64,000 nucleotides of DNA from Muribaculaceae bacterium (lineage in GTDB: Bacteria > Bacteroidota > Bacteroidia > Bacteroidales > Muribaculaceae). Shown piece by piece: positions 35,908 through 44,849 of the stretch (position 1 is the stretch's first letter; every line of letters begins with the position of its first letter). The notes beneath the pieces are model-generated. The model saw nothing but the letters and a program-made list of their open reading frames with translations, was not told the origin of the DNA and searched no databases. The stretch spans positions 114,461 through 178,460 of the forward strand of contig JAFYYG010000042.1 of NCBI GenBank assembly GCA_017557625.1, written 5' to 3'. The position numbers and the translations under genes are program-made.

Positions 35908-37484
35908 AAGATGCTAAAGTTATAGTTGTAAGACAATGTGAAACCTCTACTTGCGGGCACATATCGGCAAACGCCACCCGAACAGTTGTAGCCTGCGCGT
36001 GTGCGACCGAATCCTAATGAGACTCGATGTCCCGAGCGACTGAAGGTGACGTCGCCATGATAATAGTGAATGTTGGTCTCGCCCACATTATACAAGTCGC
36101 TAACCGAGAACATCCAGTTAGGAGCCAACGAGAACTCCAGCAGTCCATAAAGCCAGTCGCCCTTGTCGTCGGGAGTTGAGAGATATTGCAGCTCGGTACG
36201 CAGGGTGGTTTTCTTCGACAACTGGAACTTAGCGTCGGCGATGAAGATATTGGAACGTACCATGCCGCCGTGCCCCTCAACCACTGTCATGTTGTAACGC
36301 TGGTTCATATACATGAGAGCAAGCTTCACGCTGCTCGAGAGTTTGCGTGTCAAGGTAACGTCAATATCCTGATAGAATGTCTCGCCTTCCCAGCGCACAT
36401 GCGAGAAATTGAGTTTAAGGTTCATACCGTACTTGCCGCCCAACTTCGACTTGCGCTTGAAGTTGTAGCCCACCTCGGCCTGATAAGCCCACTCGCCTCC
36501 CGCCAGCTGTGTGGCGTAAGGATAGAGAGCAGCTAAGGCGTAGGTCTGCTCCTGCGTGAATGCTGGCAGATGGTTTATAAACGACGAGGTGCCTATCATG
36601 CTGCGACGGCTGCGGAACGCCATGTTCTCGCTGCGCTTGGCTTGCAGCAACACGCTAAGGCCATTATTGGAATATGAGCCCGAGAGCACTGCCGCAGTGC
36701 CTTTCTCATAATTATATCCATTGTCGAACGACGGATCTTGCGTCTTTTGCGCATACTCGGCATTGATGCTCCATGGTCCGGTGTTGAGCGAGGCTCTCAC
36801 ATCCCAAGCGTTGACAAACTCGGGCAGGTTGAGCATGTGGGTTGGGTCAACGAAGATATCTTCCTTTTTCTCATATTTGTTAACCCACGAGCCGCCAATC
36901 ATCAATTCGGTGCTGTGATTGCGCATCGCGGGAATCCACTCGTTGATGTTGAGTTCAGCATCGGCTCCGCTCACAAGGCCCTTGTTCCAACTCCAATAGC
37001 GACGCTGGCGGCCCGAGAGGGCTTTGATGGTGACGCCTCTGGTGGGTCTCACCACCAGTCGCGCGCCAAGCAGCGAGTTGTCGATGCCTAAGGAGCGCTC
37101 CTCGTAGGTGCGTAACACGAGTCCCATACCAAATTGCTCGTAGAATGTTCCCACTGTCAATTCAGCGCCCTTGTAGCGGCCTCTTACCCAAAAGTTTGGC
37201 ACGCCCCACCCCTTGAAGTCTTTCTCAAAGCCTGGCAAAGGATGGTCGAGATACTCAAACCTGAACCCCGCATCCACATATTTGCTTTGCAGCATGATGT
37301 CACCATAGGTGTTGGTCTGGAAATCTTCTGATTTCTCGGCACCGATGGCCTCATCGCGCATGGGAACGAGCATATCGCTCTGTATGCTTCCCGTGATTTT
37401 CACCTTCTGCTTATTATCCTGATTATCTTCGGCAGAAGCACAAAGGCAGCAGAGCAATGCAATATAGAGCAAGCTTCGTTTCAT
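35904..37484 (-). CDS. DUF6029-type outer-membrane beta-barrel protein
   Basis: A 526-residue protein with a signal peptide ending CASAED near residue 19 and a long series of amphipathic, aromatic-rich strands ending in SYNYNFSIL, as expected of an outer-membrane barrel. The N-terminal part has SIQSDMLVP and WVRGRYKGAELTVGTFYEQFGMG. It matches my memory of DUF6029 proteins of Bacteroidales. It is joined by ATGA overlaps to the TlpA-like gene before it and the Omp28-like gene after it. A role in exporting or displaying redox-active cargo is a guess from the neighbours. Confidence 0.75.
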   Translation of the reverse strand: MKRSLLYIALLCCLCASAEDNQDNKQKVKITGSIQSDMLVPMRDEAIGAEKSEDFQTNTYGDIMLQSKYVDAGFRFEYLDHPLPGFEKDFKGWGVPNFWVRGRYKGAELTVGTFYEQFGMGLVLRTYEERSLGIDNSLLGARLVVRPTRGVTIKALSGRQRRYWSWNKGLVSGADAELNINEWIPAMRNHSTELMIGGSWVNKYEKKEDIFVDPTHMLNLPEFVNAWDVRASLNTGPWSINAEYAQKTQDPSFDNGYNYEKGTAAVLSGSYSNNGLSVLLQAKRSENMAFRSRRSMIGTSSFINHLPAFTQEQTYALAALYPYATQLAGGEWAYQAEVGYNFKRKSKLGGKYGMNLKLNFSHVRWEGETFYQDIDVTLTRKLSSSVKLALMYMNQRYNMTVVEGHGGMVRSNIFIADAKFQLSKKTTLRTELQYLSTPDDKGDWLYGLLEFSLAPNWMFSVSDLYNVGETNIHYYHGDVTFSRSGHRVSLGFGRTRAGYNCSGGVCRYVPASRGFTLSYNYNFSIL

Positions 37485-37972
37485 TGAGCGACGAGTTCTC
37501 TTACTTTTTCTATAAGTTCCTCCTCAGCGCCGTCGGTGTAGCCAGTGTGCTTGTAAACGATGTTTCCCTCACCGTCAACAATCATTGTGAAAGGAATCAT
37601 CTGCACGCCAAGCGCGCGTTTCAGGTCCTCGTTGGGGTCGAGCAGCACTTCATACTCCCATCCATGATTGCTCACTAATGGCTTCACCTTATGGATATTT
37701 TGCGCCTGGTCAGTACTCACGGCGATAATCTTCACGCCGGTCTCTTCCTGCCACTCATCATACACCTCGGCAATGGCATCAAGCTCACGCAGGCATGGCT
37801 TGCACCAAGTTGCAAAGAGATCGATGATAAATGGCTTACCATCGTTAGAGAGCTCGTTGATTTTCACCTCCTGGCCATCAATAGTCTTCAGTGTAATAGC
37901 AGGCAGCTGGGCAAACACATCGCTCGAAGCCACAAGTGCAAATAAGCATGTTAGCAAAACTAATTTCTTCAT
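37481..37972 (-). CDS. TlpA-like periplasmic thiol-disulfide oxidoreductase
   Basis: A 163-residue exported thioredoxin-fold protein. After a signal peptide (ending SSDVFAQ near residue 22) comes LKTIDGQEVKINELSNDGKP and the active site FATWCKPCLRELDA near residue 56, with the cis-proline region MIPFTMIVDGEGN near residue 125. Proteins of this type reduce or isomerise disulfides in the periplasm. Two further exported CxxC proteins lie next to it (CPNC in the Omp28-like lipoprotein, WCGWC in the 874-residue protein), which suggests a redox relay for secreted proteins. Confidence 0.9.
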   Translation of the reverse strand: MKKLVLLTCLFALVASSDVFAQLPAITLKTIDGQEVKINELSNDGKPFIIDLFATWCKPCLRELDAIAEVYDEWQEETGVKIIAVSTDQAQNIHKVKPLVSNHGWEYEVLLDPNEDLKRALGVQMIPFTMIVDGEGNIVYKHTGYTDGAEEELIEKVRELVAQ

Positions 37973-37996
37973 ATTCTTTATCTTGTTTTAAAATGA

Positions 37997-38046
37997 TGGG
38001 CTCTATAAACCCCATAAATCATTATTTCAAGAATTTATAGAACCCA
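37997..38046 (-). terminator. terminator of the large Omp28/dockerin gene
   Basis: TGGGCTCTATAAA (37997-38009) pairs with TTTATAGAACCCA (38034-38046), one mismatch, 24-base loop; a T-rich run follows on the minus strand. Confidence 0.6.
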
Positions 38047-38068
38047 CCAATTAGACTATATTATCTGT

Positions 38069-40693
38069 TTAAGGATTAACCTTGGTGATGACAATAGTCA
38101 TGTGTTCAAGATCTACAGTGAGATTATAAACAGTACCTGTTGGAGCCTCAAAAGCCCTCCAGTCGGTAGTCACAAGAGGAATCTGTTGACCTAGAACATC
38201 GTCAGAAATGACAAAATTGGTAAACTCATCGGCGGTTGTTGGACCGAAACGCTTGTCTTGAATCTCGTCCCAATTGTCATTAGAGCTAGCAAGAGCCTTA
38301 GTCAACGCAAAGTAACTTGTGGCATATCCTTCCCCAATTGAAGTTGTGGTCACCTGTACAGTAAAGACTTTACCATTTGTGGTGTTCATCTTCACACCAG
38401 TGGCAGCACCCCAGGTATTGCCATTGACCTCACCGAGGACATAAACGTTCTCTTGGATTGATGGCACCCCAGTGCCAAGCAGGATGTTGTAGATTGATGT
38501 AATGTCGGCTGCTGTAATAACACCATCACCATCTTGATCGGCGTTGACAACACCATCATAGTCATCATTGAGCAAGATGTTGTAGAGCAGAGTAATGTCA
38601 GTGCTGGTAACCACTCCGTCGCCATTCACGTCGCCAGGAACAACAGGTCCACCCATTGGAATAACAGTAAGGGACAGGTCGTTAGCGTTAACTCGGAAGG
38701 TGTACTCACCACCTTGCTCAATACGGAAGTTGGCACCATCAACCATAGCCAATGGAGCATTAAGCAGGTCGCTGTTGATCAAGAAGTAGCCAACACCGTT
38801 GTCATCTTGACCACCATACCATGTCCAACCGTCAGCAGCGGGAGTAATAACCTTGAACTCAGCGCCAGCCGCGAGGGTGCCATTTGTCTCATAAACGCCT
38901 TCCTCTTCGGTAGCGGTAAATACTAAACGGCCGCCATTCTCTGTCTGATTCCAGTCATTGAAGGTACCAACCAAATAGAACTCGCTAGGAGTCTCAACTG
39001 TTCCATAAGGCTTGATGGCAGTTTGAGCGGCATTGATAATCTTGCCTGTGCTGCGGTCGATGAGCAAAGCTGCGACAGTAAGTTGTGTCTTGTCTTGGAT
39101 AAGAGACTTACCAGTGATGTCGGCAACATAGTTGAATGGCAAGGCCTCACCAGCGCTAAATGATGTGGGAACCGAACCGTTAAAGCCATTTAGAATGTTC
39201 CAAGCTGCCACTGCCACATGGTTGTAGTACACGCCACTTACCGATGAACCTTGACTACACCACCATGACATATAAGAGGGAGCGCCACTTTGGCCACTAA
39301 AGTAGTTAGCTTGTGCCCAGCTTGAGCCTGTACCGTGAAGCCCGTCTTCAATAAGCACGAGAGCCACACCATAGTTGGCGTTTTGTTCATTATAGGCAAA
39401 CATTGAGCTTGTGTTGATGTTAATCTTGCTCATGGCTTCATCATCCCATTGAGCAGTAATATCAACCTTGCCGTCGGGGAACGTTTCAAGCAGAGGATTT
39501 AGAGCATTCTGCAAATATTCCGGATTAGGATCCAGATCTGAGCCACGGTCAATACGCGAGTTGGGGAAACCACTAACAGTGTTCATAATGGGATTATAGT
39601 CCGAAGTCACCATTGGGTCACCATTGTGAGCAGCAATGAGCACCACCCTGTCGCCATAGAGTTCATGAGCCATCTCCATTCCCACAAATCCTCTTGGGCA
39701 CCATCCGCACCAAGTACCAGTAAATTCCTCAACTACAGGAACTTTGGCAAACATGAATTCTTTAATGTAGAATTCACCATTAGCGGTAGCCTCTTCGGTA
39801 GTCGCCTCGTTAGCTTCACCATTCACCTTAGTAATAATCACATTTTTAGTGCCCTTCATTGGCACGCTGGTATCGAACGAAACGTTTATTGATTGTGAAC
39901 TGGCGTATAAAAGATTATCTACAGGCACAGTCACCTCGGGAGTAGCAGTAGAAGCGTCGCCATTGTCGGTGATAATGTATGAAACCGAAGTAATGGGGTT
40001 TTTGCCCTTATTCTGGATTTTCACTGGCAGAATTGCCTCATCGTCTTTCTGGAAATAGTGAGTTCCGAAATCAAAAGCTACAGCACAGTTGTTAGGCATT
40101 TGAACACCCTCGGCAAGAACTTGCAACGCCAGCTTGCCGTGGTCTAAAACAGAACCCCAGCTAGTCTGCCCAACTGAAGATCTAAAGTAGAAAGAATTAG
40201 TCTCATACTCTCCTCCACACATGATTGGGTAGTCCTGACCATTAAGAGTCATGGTGAATCCCACGTAGTTGTTATAATTATTGATTGCATAGGGAGTAGT
40301 GAGCGCAATATCATTGGCGCCAGCTGTTAATGTTGAGAGGTCCACCTCTTGAACATAAGTCACATTCTGAGCATTGTTCCTTAAAATCCTGCTAACCCAG
40401 ATTTTAAGACTAGTAATCTTGGGAACAGTGGTTGCATTTAACCACAGGCGCACTGCTTTAATAGTGGCACCTCCCATAATTGGATCATTCTTTACGATGC
40501 GAATTGCCGCCTCATAGTCGGCCTGTTGGCTTACACCGTAGCCCCCATAATTGTCGGCATTGACATCATTGTCACCAAAGAATCCCCACCACATCTCGCC
40601 ATCGGCTGGAGTGATGGTTGTCGCAGACACATTCTGCAACTGACTTGACATTGCCAAAAACATGGCAAACAGGAGTAGTACTGTTTTTTTCAT
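38069..40693 (-). CDS. large secreted Omp28-like protein with SusE/F-like and dockerin-like domains
   Basis: An 874-residue exported protein with a signal peptide (about 1-24). Order of parts: a beta-rich N-terminal region (25-200), an Ig-like segment (200-310), an Omp28/thioredoxin-like region opening EEFTGTWCGWCPRGFVGME near residue 326, a SusE/SusF-like starch-binding-type domain (about 573-684, FYLVGTFNDW), two dockerin-like calcium repeats (about 683-743, VNGDGVVTSTDITLLYNIL and QDGDGVITAADITSIYNIL), and a further beta domain to the end. The dockerins are internal here, unlike in the two other dockerin proteins. It is a probable T9SS cargo. Function unknown; peptide- or glycan-binding is possible. 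Confidence 0.82.
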   Translation of the reverse strand: MKKTVLLLFAMFLAMSSQLQNVSATTITPADGEMWWGFFGDNDVNADNYGGYGVSQQADYEAAIRIVKNDPIMGGATIKAVRLWLNATTVPKITSLKIWVSRILRNNAQNVTYVQEVDLSTLTAGANDIALTTPYAINNYNNYVGFTMTLNGQDYPIMCGGEYETNSFYFRSSVGQTSWGSVLDHGKLALQVLAEGVQMPNNCAVAFDFGTHYFQKDDEAILPVKIQNKGKNPITSVSYIITDNGDASTATPEVTVPVDNLLYASSQSINVSFDTSVPMKGTKNVIITKVNGEANEATTEEATANGEFYIKEFMFAKVPVVEEFTGTWCGWCPRGFVGMEMAHELYGDRVVLIAAHNGDPMVTSDYNPIMNTVSGFPNSRIDRGSDLDPNPEYLQNALNPLLETFPDGKVDITAQWDDEAMSKININTSSMFAYNEQNANYGVALVLIEDGLHGTGSSWAQANYFSGQSGAPSYMSWWCSQGSSVSGVYYNHVAVAAWNILNGFNGSVPTSFSAGEALPFNYVADITGKSLIQDKTQLTVAALLIDRSTGKIINAAQTAIKPYGTVETPSEFYLVGTFNDWNQTENGGRLVFTATEEEGVYETNGTLAAGAEFKVITPAADGWTWYGGQDDNGVGYFLINSDLLNAPLAMVDGANFRIEQGGEYTFRVNANDLSLTVIPMGGPVVPGDVNGDGVVTSTDITLLYNILLNDDYDGVVNADQDGDGVITAADITSIYNILLGTGVPSIQENVYVLGEVNGNTWGAATGVKMNTTNGKVFTVQVTTTSIGEGYATSYFALTKALASSNDNWDEIQDKRFGPTTADEFTNFVISDDVLGQQIPLVTTDWRAFEAPTGTVYNLTVDLEHMTIVITKVNP

Positions 40694-40718
40694 TGTCGTA
40701 GTTTATTTAAAATGTTAA

Positions 40719-41807
40719 TTAACTTCCTAAAAGAATGTCATAAACAGCAGTAACATCGCTTGATGTGATGTTTCCATCGCCGTTTTGGTCCGCATTTACA
40801 ACACCAGTATAGTCATCACTTAGCAAAATGTTGTAAAGTAATGTCACATCGGCTGCTGTCACTTCGCCGTCACCGTCCACGTCGCCAGGCACAGGATCAC
40901 CTTGTTCTCCATTTGTGAATTTTATCTTTACCGTGCGAGTCACGCCGCCAATAGCTGCTGTGAGAGTGGCAAGCAGATGGCCATCGCTCTGGATGTCAAG
41001 GGCATCGAACTGCACTTGGCAAATGCCGTTTTTAAACGAGAACTGTTTGGTTAGCGAAGTGTTGCTGCCAAAAGAAGAACATAGACCACCCATGCACCAA
41101 TTTATCCCATCACAGATAAAGGTATTCTCATTAATTGTCATTATAGCAGTGCCTTGAGTAGAATTGCCTGAGAGCAATTGCAAAATAAGTCCATTATTAG
41201 GATTGGAGCTAGGATTGGTCTCACACGCTATTTCTCCAAAATCGTTCTCCTCAGCAGGAATTGTCACGGTAGCGCCATCGGCAAGAGACTTGCCTTGGTA
41301 ACGGAACTCAAAATTAGCCCCATCACCCTGCTCGCCATTGACAAATTTAATATTCACCGTGCGGGTAACACCGTCGATAGTGGCAGAGAGCACAGCAAGC
41401 AGATAGCCATCGCTCTGAATGTCTGTGGCATCAAATTGTGCTAAACAGATGCCATTATTAAACGAAAATATTTTGGTGAGCGAAGTGTTGTTACCAAAAG
41501 AAGTACATGTACCACCCATACACCAAGTTATTGTTTCGCAAATAAAGGAATTCCCAATAATAGTCATTGTTGCAGTACCTTGAGTGTAATTGCCCGACAG
41601 TACTTGCAAAATAAGTCCATTATTGGGATTGGAGCTAGGATTGGTCTCACACGCTATTTCTCCAAAATCGTTCTCCTCGGCGGCTATAGTCACCGTTGCG
41701 CCATCAGCGAGCGACTGACCCTGGTAGCGGAACTCAAAATTCTGCGCCACCACCGCTGGAATCGACAAAAGCAACATCACTGTTATTGATAGTAAATGTT
41801 TTATCAT
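40719..41807 (-). CDS. secreted protein with two 142-residue cysteine-rich repeats and dockerin end
   Basis: I do not recognise the main domain. The 362-residue protein has a signal peptide (1-22), then two copies of a 142-residue unit (23-164 and 165-304) that each begin NFEFRYQGxSLADGATVTI and each hold five cysteines, including the WCMGG(T/L)C stretch. Two dockerin-like repeats (VDGDGEVTAADVTLLYNIL, QNGDGNITSSDVTAVYDIL) end at the C-terminus. The DNA of the two units is also closely similar (offset 426 bases), so the duplication is fairly recent. It lies 26 bases above the Omp28/dockerin gene, with which it probably shares a transcript. It is probably exported by the T9SS and disulfide-stabilised (inference). 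Confidence 0.8.
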   Translation of the reverse strand: MIKHLLSITVMLLLSIPAVVAQNFEFRYQGQSLADGATVTIAAEENDFGEIACETNPSSNPNNGLILQVLSGNYTQGTATMTIIGNSFICETITWCMGGTCTSFGNNTSLTKIFSFNNGICLAQFDATDIQSDGYLLAVLSATIDGVTRTVNIKFVNGEQGDGANFEFRYQGKSLADGATVTIPAEENDFGEIACETNPSSNPNNGLILQLLSGNSTQGTAIMTINENTFICDGINWCMGGLCSSFGSNTSLTKQFSFKNGICQVQFDALDIQSDGHLLATLTAAIGGVTRTVKIKFTNGEQGDPVPGDVDGDGEVTAADVTLLYNILLSDDYTGVVNADQNGDGNITSSDVTAVYDILLGS

Positions 41808-41899
41808 AAGCTATTCTTTAAGGCGGGTTCTTAAGGATATTTTCAAGCCACAAAAGGGCAGAACCCTTTAACCACTATTATGACTCTTTTTTATCGTCA

Positions 41900-41930
41900 C
41901 AAAGTTACAATTTTTATACAAAAAAACAAC
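41900..41930 (-). promoter_or_regulatory. putative promoter of the dockerin gene pair
   Basis: On the minus strand GTTG (41930-41927) and TAACTTTG (41907-41900) are 19 bases apart. The leader to the ATG at 41807 is about 90 bases and contains a GGGTTCT/AGAACCC inverted repeat (41825-41866). Confidence 0.5.
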
Positions 41931-42045
41931 TTATCTGCTAATCATTTAACTATTATTTGCTTTTTGGCAAGCAATACCTTAGCGTTTTTTGTAAAGACCT
42001 CTATTTTTCCGCTGGTTTAGAGGGTTGAGCAGCAGGGTCAGAAGG

Positions 42046-43944
42046 TTATTTAGCAGCATCTACAGCAGAAGGTGGCGGCGCAATATATGGAAGGTTCTGG
42101 GAATCATCATCATTCTGAAGGACAAGACGAAGACCAACTGCACTGCAGGAATCATCCCTGCCAATGACGCGCACCGACACACGACAACCTTTGGCAGGAT
42201 TAAACCAACTACCTCCACGTAGCACGTGATATGAAGCATCACCTGTAAAACTTCCATTATAATTATACCAGTTGTCCTGACACCACTCCCACACGTTGCC
42301 GCTCATATCGTAGATACCTAACTGATTTGCACGCTTACTGGCGACAGGGTGGGTGCCATAATCAGGGCTACTGCTGCCTTTGTCTCTGCTGTTCACGGTG
42401 TAGCAAGCCACATCATCTATATTGTTGCTGCCACTGTATTTATAGCCCTGGCTGCTACCGCCGCGAGCTGCGTATTCCCACTCCGCCTCGGTAGGAAGGC
42501 GAAAATTCTTGCCAGTTTCTTCATTCAACTTGCGGATAAACTCTTGGCAATCTTTCCAACTGACTTGCTCCACTGGACGATGGAGGTTAGTGCCGTAATT
42601 CTCACTATGAGTTGAGCCATACTTTGAATTTCCATAACCGTTGAACCAACTCGGATTCTCACCCATCACAGCCTCCCACAGTTCCTGCGTCACCTCGGTC
42701 TGACCGATGTAGTAAGGCGACAGTGTGACGCTATGCGTAGGCGTTTCATTACTATAAAAGTCGCTTCCCTGCTCGGATGTGGCACCCATTGTGAAAGTTC
42801 CTCCTTCGACAAGCACCATATCAAATTCCACACCGTTGACTTTAAATGTCAGGACAGAATCCTCTTCTATTGTGTCTTTTGTATTTTTCGCGCCTTTGCA
42901 TGCTTTCATTCCCCAAATTGCAAGGCTGGCACACAGTACTCCTAATAAGAACATGCCAAAATATGAAAGAAACTTTTTGAATGGCGAAGACTTGGAGGAA
43001 GGTGGAGGGGGAGGAGGGAGTTTTACAGTCTTCATCCTATCGAGCAGTTGTTTCATCGTTCCTGTGCGTTGGTCCTTGTCTTTACTCATTCCATTCACTA
43101 TGGCATCGGCAACCCTTGATTCCAAATCTTTAGGCAGCATTTTTCTTATCAAAGCTGGTGACATATTCTGCGCCTCCTCTGGATCCTTTCCAGTGAGCAG
43201 ATACAGACAAGTGGCACAGAAAGCATAGACATCATATCTCGGGTCATAAACGCGAGACATAAAATACTGCTCAACAGGAGAATAACCTGGACTTACACCT
43301 TGTGAAGGATTCTTGCTGGTGGGCGTACCATTGTTTTTAAAGTGCACAGCGATGCCAAAGTCGATGAGCACTGGTTCCTCGCTGCCATCTTCGTTGCGGC
43401 GCATCACAATGTTATCGGGCTTGATGTCGAGATGGAGAATCTTGTGTTCATGAAGGCACTGCACCGCCTCACCAATGGGGCGCATAATGTCGAGCATCTG
43501 CTGCCCACTCAAGGGCATGCCGTTATCGCGAACCCTCTTACGCAAATCACCTCCCTCAAGGTATTCCATTACATAGTAGGCAGTGCCGTTAGCCTCAAAC
43601 ACCTCATTCACATTCACGATATTCGGGTTCAGGTCACACACTTCATGCAGCCTTCTTCCCTCAATGATGAAATCCTTGATGCCATCACGCACCTCCTTTT
43701 GTTTCGTCTCAGGGATTATGATAGTGGCATTATCCGCCTCACGGCTGCAGATGTCAGGGAAATACTCCTTGACAGCAAAAAAGACATCGACAGGAATTTT
43801 ACCGTGAATGACTCGAGACTTTACCTTGTAGGTCACTCCAAAGCCGCCCTTGCCAAGCACCTTGACTATCGTATAATTATTCTCGCCGCCTTTTAGCACG
43901 TAACCTAATGGAAGCGGATATTTATGTTCCATATTATTCTCCAT
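42046..43944 (-). CDS. Ser/Thr protein kinase fused to SUMF1-like extracytoplasmic domain
   Basis: A one-pass membrane kinase of about 632 residues. The N-terminal kinase domain has the Gly-rich loop VLGKGGFGVTYKV, the lysine in FFAVKEYFP, the catalytic loop HLDIKPDNIVM, DFG in LIDFGIAVHF and SPGYSPVEQY in the activation segment. A Pro-rich stretch and one helix (FGMFLLGVLCASLAIWGM) lead to a formylglycine-generating-enzyme-like domain (GGTFTMGA, YYIGQTEVTQELWEAVMGE, RLPTEAEWEYAARGG, VLRGGSWF). Such fusions are read as sensors, the outer domain controlling the kinase (inference). Several Met codons lie close together; I chose 43944. A -7-like TAACTTTG (43964-43957, minus) overlaps the longer start. 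Confidence 0.88.
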   Translation of the reverse strand: MENNMEHKYPLPLGYVLKGGENNYTIVKVLGKGGFGVTYKVKSRVIHGKIPVDVFFAVKEYFPDICSREADNATIIIPETKQKEVRDGIKDFIIEGRRLHEVCDLNPNIVNVNEVFEANGTAYYVMEYLEGGDLRKRVRDNGMPLSGQQMLDIMRPIGEAVQCLHEHKILHLDIKPDNIVMRRNEDGSEEPVLIDFGIAVHFKNNGTPTSKNPSQGVSPGYSPVEQYFMSRVYDPRYDVYAFCATCLYLLTGKDPEEAQNMSPALIRKMLPKDLESRVADAIVNGMSKDKDQRTGTMKQLLDRMKTVKLPPPPPPSSKSSPFKKFLSYFGMFLLGVLCASLAIWGMKACKGAKNTKDTIEEDSVLTFKVNGVEFDMVLVEGGTFTMGATSEQGSDFYSNETPTHSVTLSPYYIGQTEVTQELWEAVMGENPSWFNGYGNSKYGSTHSENYGTNLHRPVEQVSWKDCQEFIRKLNEETGKNFRLPTEAEWEYAARGGSSQGYKYSGSNNIDDVACYTVNSRDKGSSSPDYGTHPVASKRANQLGIYDMSGNVWEWCQDNWYNYNGSFTGDASYHVLRGGSWFNPAKGCRVSVRVIGRDDSCSAVGLRLVLQNDDDSQNLPYIAPPPSAVDAAK

Positions 43945-43973
43945 AAAATAATACCCCAAAGTTAGACTATTAA

Positions 43974-44753
43974 CTATTTAATGTGTGTGCCAGCTTGGAG
44001 GTCGCTGAAGCGGGCGGCATTGACGAGCACCACTTCGTTCACGCCGTGGTCGATAGCCGAAAAGGCGTTGTCGATGTCGGGATAGGCCGACGGATTAATG
44101 ATGCCCTTCTCGCGCATCGACCTGTACTGGGCGCGACGCAACAGAGAAACGACGCTGTCGGGGTTGTCCTCACTGGTAAGTACGCCGTTTTCCTCGCCCA
44201 TCACGTTAATGACAGTCACATCATAGGTGCTGGTGAGAGTGCGCGCTATCTCGTAGGCAAACATCTTCACGTCGCCGTTGAGCAGGTTGCCTTTACCGTC
44301 GTGGGTAAGCGGCGCAATCACTGGTACAACGTTCTCTTCGAGCAGTTTGATAAGCATTGACGTGTTCACACGCCTCACGGTGCCCACACGCCCCACATTC
44401 ACAGGTTTGACAGGCACTTTGGCACTCTGCACGAGGTTCAGGTCCACGCCTGTGAGCCCCACAGCGTTGAGACCACGCCACTGCATGATGGCTACGAGGC
44501 GCTTGTTGACAAGTCCGCCATAGACCATTGTCACGAGGTCCATCACTCGGTCGTCGATGATGTCGCGACCATCACCAGTCTGACGAATGGTGATACCCAT
44601 TTTCTCGGCAACCATCGACGCCATGGTGCCCTCGCCATGCACAAAGAGCTTAAGCCCCTTAATAGCGGCGAAGTCCCGAATCAGCGCCCTAAGGTTCTGA
44701 GGATCCTCCACCACCACGCCATCCACGTTAACTATAGTAAGCTTCTTCCGCAT
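43974..44753 (-). CDS. argB: acetylglutamate kinase (N-acyl-glutamate kinase)
   Basis: ArgB phosphorylates N-acetylglutamate in arginine synthesis; in Bacteroidetes the natural substrate is often N-succinylglutamate. The 259-residue protein fits the amino-acid-kinase fold: KLTIVNVDGVVVEDP at the N-terminus, FVHGEGTMASMVAEKMGI near residue 37, NAVGLTGVDLNL near residue 97 and PVIAPLTHDGKGNLLNGD near residue 143. The usual KxGG N-terminal lysine motif is replaced by NVDG, as in the Bacteroides forms. It stands alone here; other arg genes are not in the window. The kinase gene follows about 30 bases downstream. Confidence 0.88.
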   Translation of the reverse strand: MRKKLTIVNVDGVVVEDPQNLRALIRDFAAIKGLKLFVHGEGTMASMVAEKMGITIRQTGDGRDIIDDRVMDLVTMVYGGLVNKRLVAIMQWRGLNAVGLTGVDLNLVQSAKVPVKPVNVGRVGTVRRVNTSMLIKLLEENVVPVIAPLTHDGKGNLLNGDVKMFAYEIARTLTSTYDVTVINVMGEENGVLTSEDNPDSVVSLLRRAQYRSMREKGIINPSAYPDIDNAFSAIDHGVNEVVLVNAARFSDLQAGTHIK

Positions 44754-44849
44754 AAGTTAAAGACTATTAAAGACAATTATTTTTTATTTTCTATTTTTAT
44801 TAAGGACAATTGAATTACATTATGTGCACACGTCATCGACGCTAATTCT

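Noticed and set aside
38069-41807. Cellulosome reading of the dockerin repeats
   Set aside because: No cohesin or scaffoldin is seen in the window, and Bacteroidales are not known to make cellulosomes; kept only as dockerin-like calcium repeats.
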